In this document: one piece after another, positions 62,834-64,000 of the stretch
Position numbering within the stretch: position 1 is the stretch's first letter
Layout of the letters: every line of letters begins with the position of its first letter
Assembly: GCA_024234505.1 (NCBI GenBank)
Contig: JACKOD010000005.1
Coordinates: 310,001 to 374,000, forward strand
Direction of reading: 5' to 3'
Length of the DNA stretch: 64,000 nucleotides
Origin: Hahellaceae bacterium
GTDB taxonomy: Bacteria; Pseudomonadota; Gammaproteobacteria; Pseudomonadales; Oleiphilaceae
The notes under the pieces: generated by a model
What the model was told of the DNA's origin: nothing
What the model saw: the letters and a program-made list of their open reading frames with translations, nothing else
Databases searched by the model: none
Program-made: the position numbers and the translations under genes

Positions 62834-62866
62834 GGCTAACCGCTGTTGAGATGAAAGCGGTTAGCC
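62834..62866 (-). terminator. 11-bp perfect hairpin after the YfaZ-like gene
   Basis: GGCTAACCGCT (62834-62844) pairs fully with AGCGGTTAGCC (62856-62866), loop 11 bases, 20 bases beyond the stop of the minus-strand YfaZ-like gene. No U-tract follows. Confidence 0.5.
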
Positions 62867-62886
62867 GGCGGGGTGTGAAACTATCC

Positions 62887-63447
62887 TCAGAAATGCAGGC
62901 GAACACCTACAAACAATCCTTCATCCAGTGTGCGATGTTTGTTCGCAATTTCAGAGACTTGATAGTGATAGCCTGCCGAAACATCCGCTTTGGGGATCAC
63001 CCGATAATTTAGCTGGAAGTTGGTATCAACCATGTCATCGGCATCCCCAAAGGACAAAATGCTGGGCGCGTAGTGAATACCTAATTCGGCAGATAAACCG
63101 GGCGCCTCAGGAATATTCACGCGAACATCGCCGCCAAGCGTTACGGCGGTACCGTCGATCGGGTCGTCGTTGAAATAGTAAATTTTTGACCCGATGGCGA
63201 CGGTGGTGGGGAGGTTGGCGATGGCTGTTTGCCCCGTTGCATGGACTCCGAGGTTAATCACATGACGTCCGCCCTCATGATAAAGATAGCCTGCGCCTAA
63301 ACGGAATTCCTGTTGCAGGTTGTGGCGGATTTCGGTTGCAGCGCTATTTGAGCTGATTTTTGCATCTATTTCGCCTGCACCGGAGTGGGCAGAAAAAGCG
63401 GTCATGCAGAGTGCGCTAAGCGTTATCAGATTGATGTGTCTGTTCAT
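62887..63447 (-). CDS. YfaZ-family outer-membrane barrel protein
   Basis: 186 residues from ATG 63447 (AAGG 7 bases upstream). A signal peptide (about 1-24, cleaved near SGA-GE) precedes a beta barrel of roughly eight strands. The final strand GLFVGVRLHF ends in Phe, the usual outer-membrane assembly signal, and GVHATGQ, KIYYFND and GYHYQVSEI fit the YfaZ pattern. Function unknown; a small outer-membrane protein is expected. Confidence 0.82.
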   Translation of the reverse strand: MNRHINLITLSALCMTAFSAHSGAGEIDAKISSNSAATEIRHNLQQEFRLGAGYLYHEGGRHVINLGVHATGQTAIANLPTTVAIGSKIYYFNDDPIDGTAVTLGGDVRVNIPEAPGLSAELGIHYAPSILSFGDADDMVDTNFQLNYRVIPKADVSAGYHYQVSEIANKHRTLDEGLFVGVRLHF

Positions 63448-63633
63448 GGATAAACCTTGTGATTGATCAATGGGCAAGAAAAGACCTTATGGATGCGTTC
63501 AGTAAGATCTTTTAGATAAGCGTGAAGGCTGGCATGTTAAAGGTTTGAAAGGCGCCTGTGAAGTGTAATTGCGAGCGCCTTGGTATGAGGCTGTTCTTTT
63601 TCTTTTGATGTGATCCCGATGGCTGACACCAGC

Positions 63634-64000
63634 TTAAAGCGCAAAACCGATTTCATAACTTACAAGAAAAGTAACATCGGGTGATGATTTAGATATTAAA
63701 TCTTCAGAGATACCCGCCGACCAGCGTTGGTTGTTATCAAGTTCGTAGGTCGTTGCCAAATGCAGTTGTAGCGACGGAAAGCCCAGGACTTTGGTGTCAC
63801 TGTGGTAGTGGGCGGAGGTCATGTCGGTTTGAATCTTGAGTTGCCACTGGTCGGAGAGAGGATACCCGAACCCCAGACGGCCATTAATCGCTAGTGGCCA
63901 GCTATTGACGCCCAAATGATTCAGCTTTTCATTACTGTAGGAGAGACCCAGGCCTCCCCACCAGGTGAGTACTTGATTGGATAGCGTGGTATGTGAAACC
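63634..64000 (-). CDS. Outer-membrane protein, DUF3187-like (5' end beyond window)
   Basis: The minus-strand frame stays open to the right edge (last codons read GLGLSYSNEKLNHLG then on to the stop at 63634), so the start lies outside. The 121 visible residues form amphipathic beta strands, with WQLKIQTDMTSAHYHSD, GFPSLQLHLATTYEL and the ISEDLISKSSPDVTF pattern seen in DUF3187 proteins. Likely an outer-membrane beta barrel of unknown function. The family name is tentative. Confidence 0.6.
   Translation of the reverse strand, partial: VSHTTLSNQVLTWWGGLGLSYSNEKLNHLGVNSWPLAINGRLGFGYPLSDQWQLKIQTDMTSAHYHSDTKVLGFPSLQLHLATTYELDNNQRWSAGISEDLISKSSPDVTFLVSYEIGFAL

Noticed and set aside
1..64000. Mobile element, prophage, CRISPR array or defence island
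   Set aside because: No transposase, integrase, phage, Cas or restriction gene and no regular spacer array was recognised; the two 13-bp tandem repeats are too short and lack spacers.

Overview
The window is a chromosomal segment of a Gram-negative gammaproteobacterium, most likely a marine or oil-associated relative of Pseudomonas, Alcanivorax or Ketobacter. The evidence is gene order and protein similarity recognised by eye: gatCAB-mreBCD-maf-rng-yhdP-nitrilase, kdsD-kdsC-lptCAB-rpoN-hpf-ptsN-rapZ-npr, and mlaFEDCB-ibaG-murA-hisGDC all follow the usual gammaproteobacterial layout. The DUF1302/DUF1329 pair is also typical of that neighbourhood. No rRNA, tRNA, insertion sequence, prophage gene or CRISPR array was recognised.

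Layout. 0-3.3 kb: the end of a VWA-domain gene, then a sensor kinase/response regulator pair. 3.4-11 kb: single genes (DUF4136 lipoprotein, short-chain dehydrogenase, SelO AMPylase, acyl-CoA dehydrogenase, a 608-residue lipoprotein, nucleoid-associated NdpA). 11-14.5 kb: sulfate activation (cysDN) and a PilZ protein. 14.9-19.7 kb: rimO, converging on gatCAB. 20-29.9 kb: the rod-shape operon mreBCD with maf, rng, yhdP and a nitrilase. 29.9-40.4 kb (minus strand): darP and mgtE, then npr, rapZ, ptsN, hpf and rpoN (nitrogen PTS and sigma-54), then lptBAC, kdsC, kdsD and yrbG (LPS export and Kdo synthesis). 40.7-49.5 kb (plus strand): mlaFEDCB lipid transport, ibaG, murA, hisG, hisD, hisC and a Nif3-like gene. 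49.5-51.4 kb: zapG and zapE. 51.5-64 kb is less conserved: thiolase, DUF1302 barrel, DUF1329 protein, a degenerate receiver-like protein, an acyltransferase, DUF1232, a Bax-like glucosaminidase, DUF1145, a 784-residue lipoprotein and two outer-membrane barrels.

Most of the window builds or maintains the envelope: peptidoglycan precursor (MurA) and shape (MreBCD), LPS (Kdo and Lpt), phospholipid trafficking (Mla, YhdP) and division (ZapE, ZapG). The best leads for unusual biology are a CysN carrying what looks like an APS-kinase domain stripped of its active site, a probable ATT start codon for mreC, two independent 13-bp tandem repeats in gene-flanking DNA, a degenerate receiver/GAF-like orphan beside the DUF1302/DUF1329 pair, and departures from usual synteny (no tldD/pmbA by the nitrilase and darP, no algW/degS by hisC). 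I saw no clear-cut new defence or mobile system.
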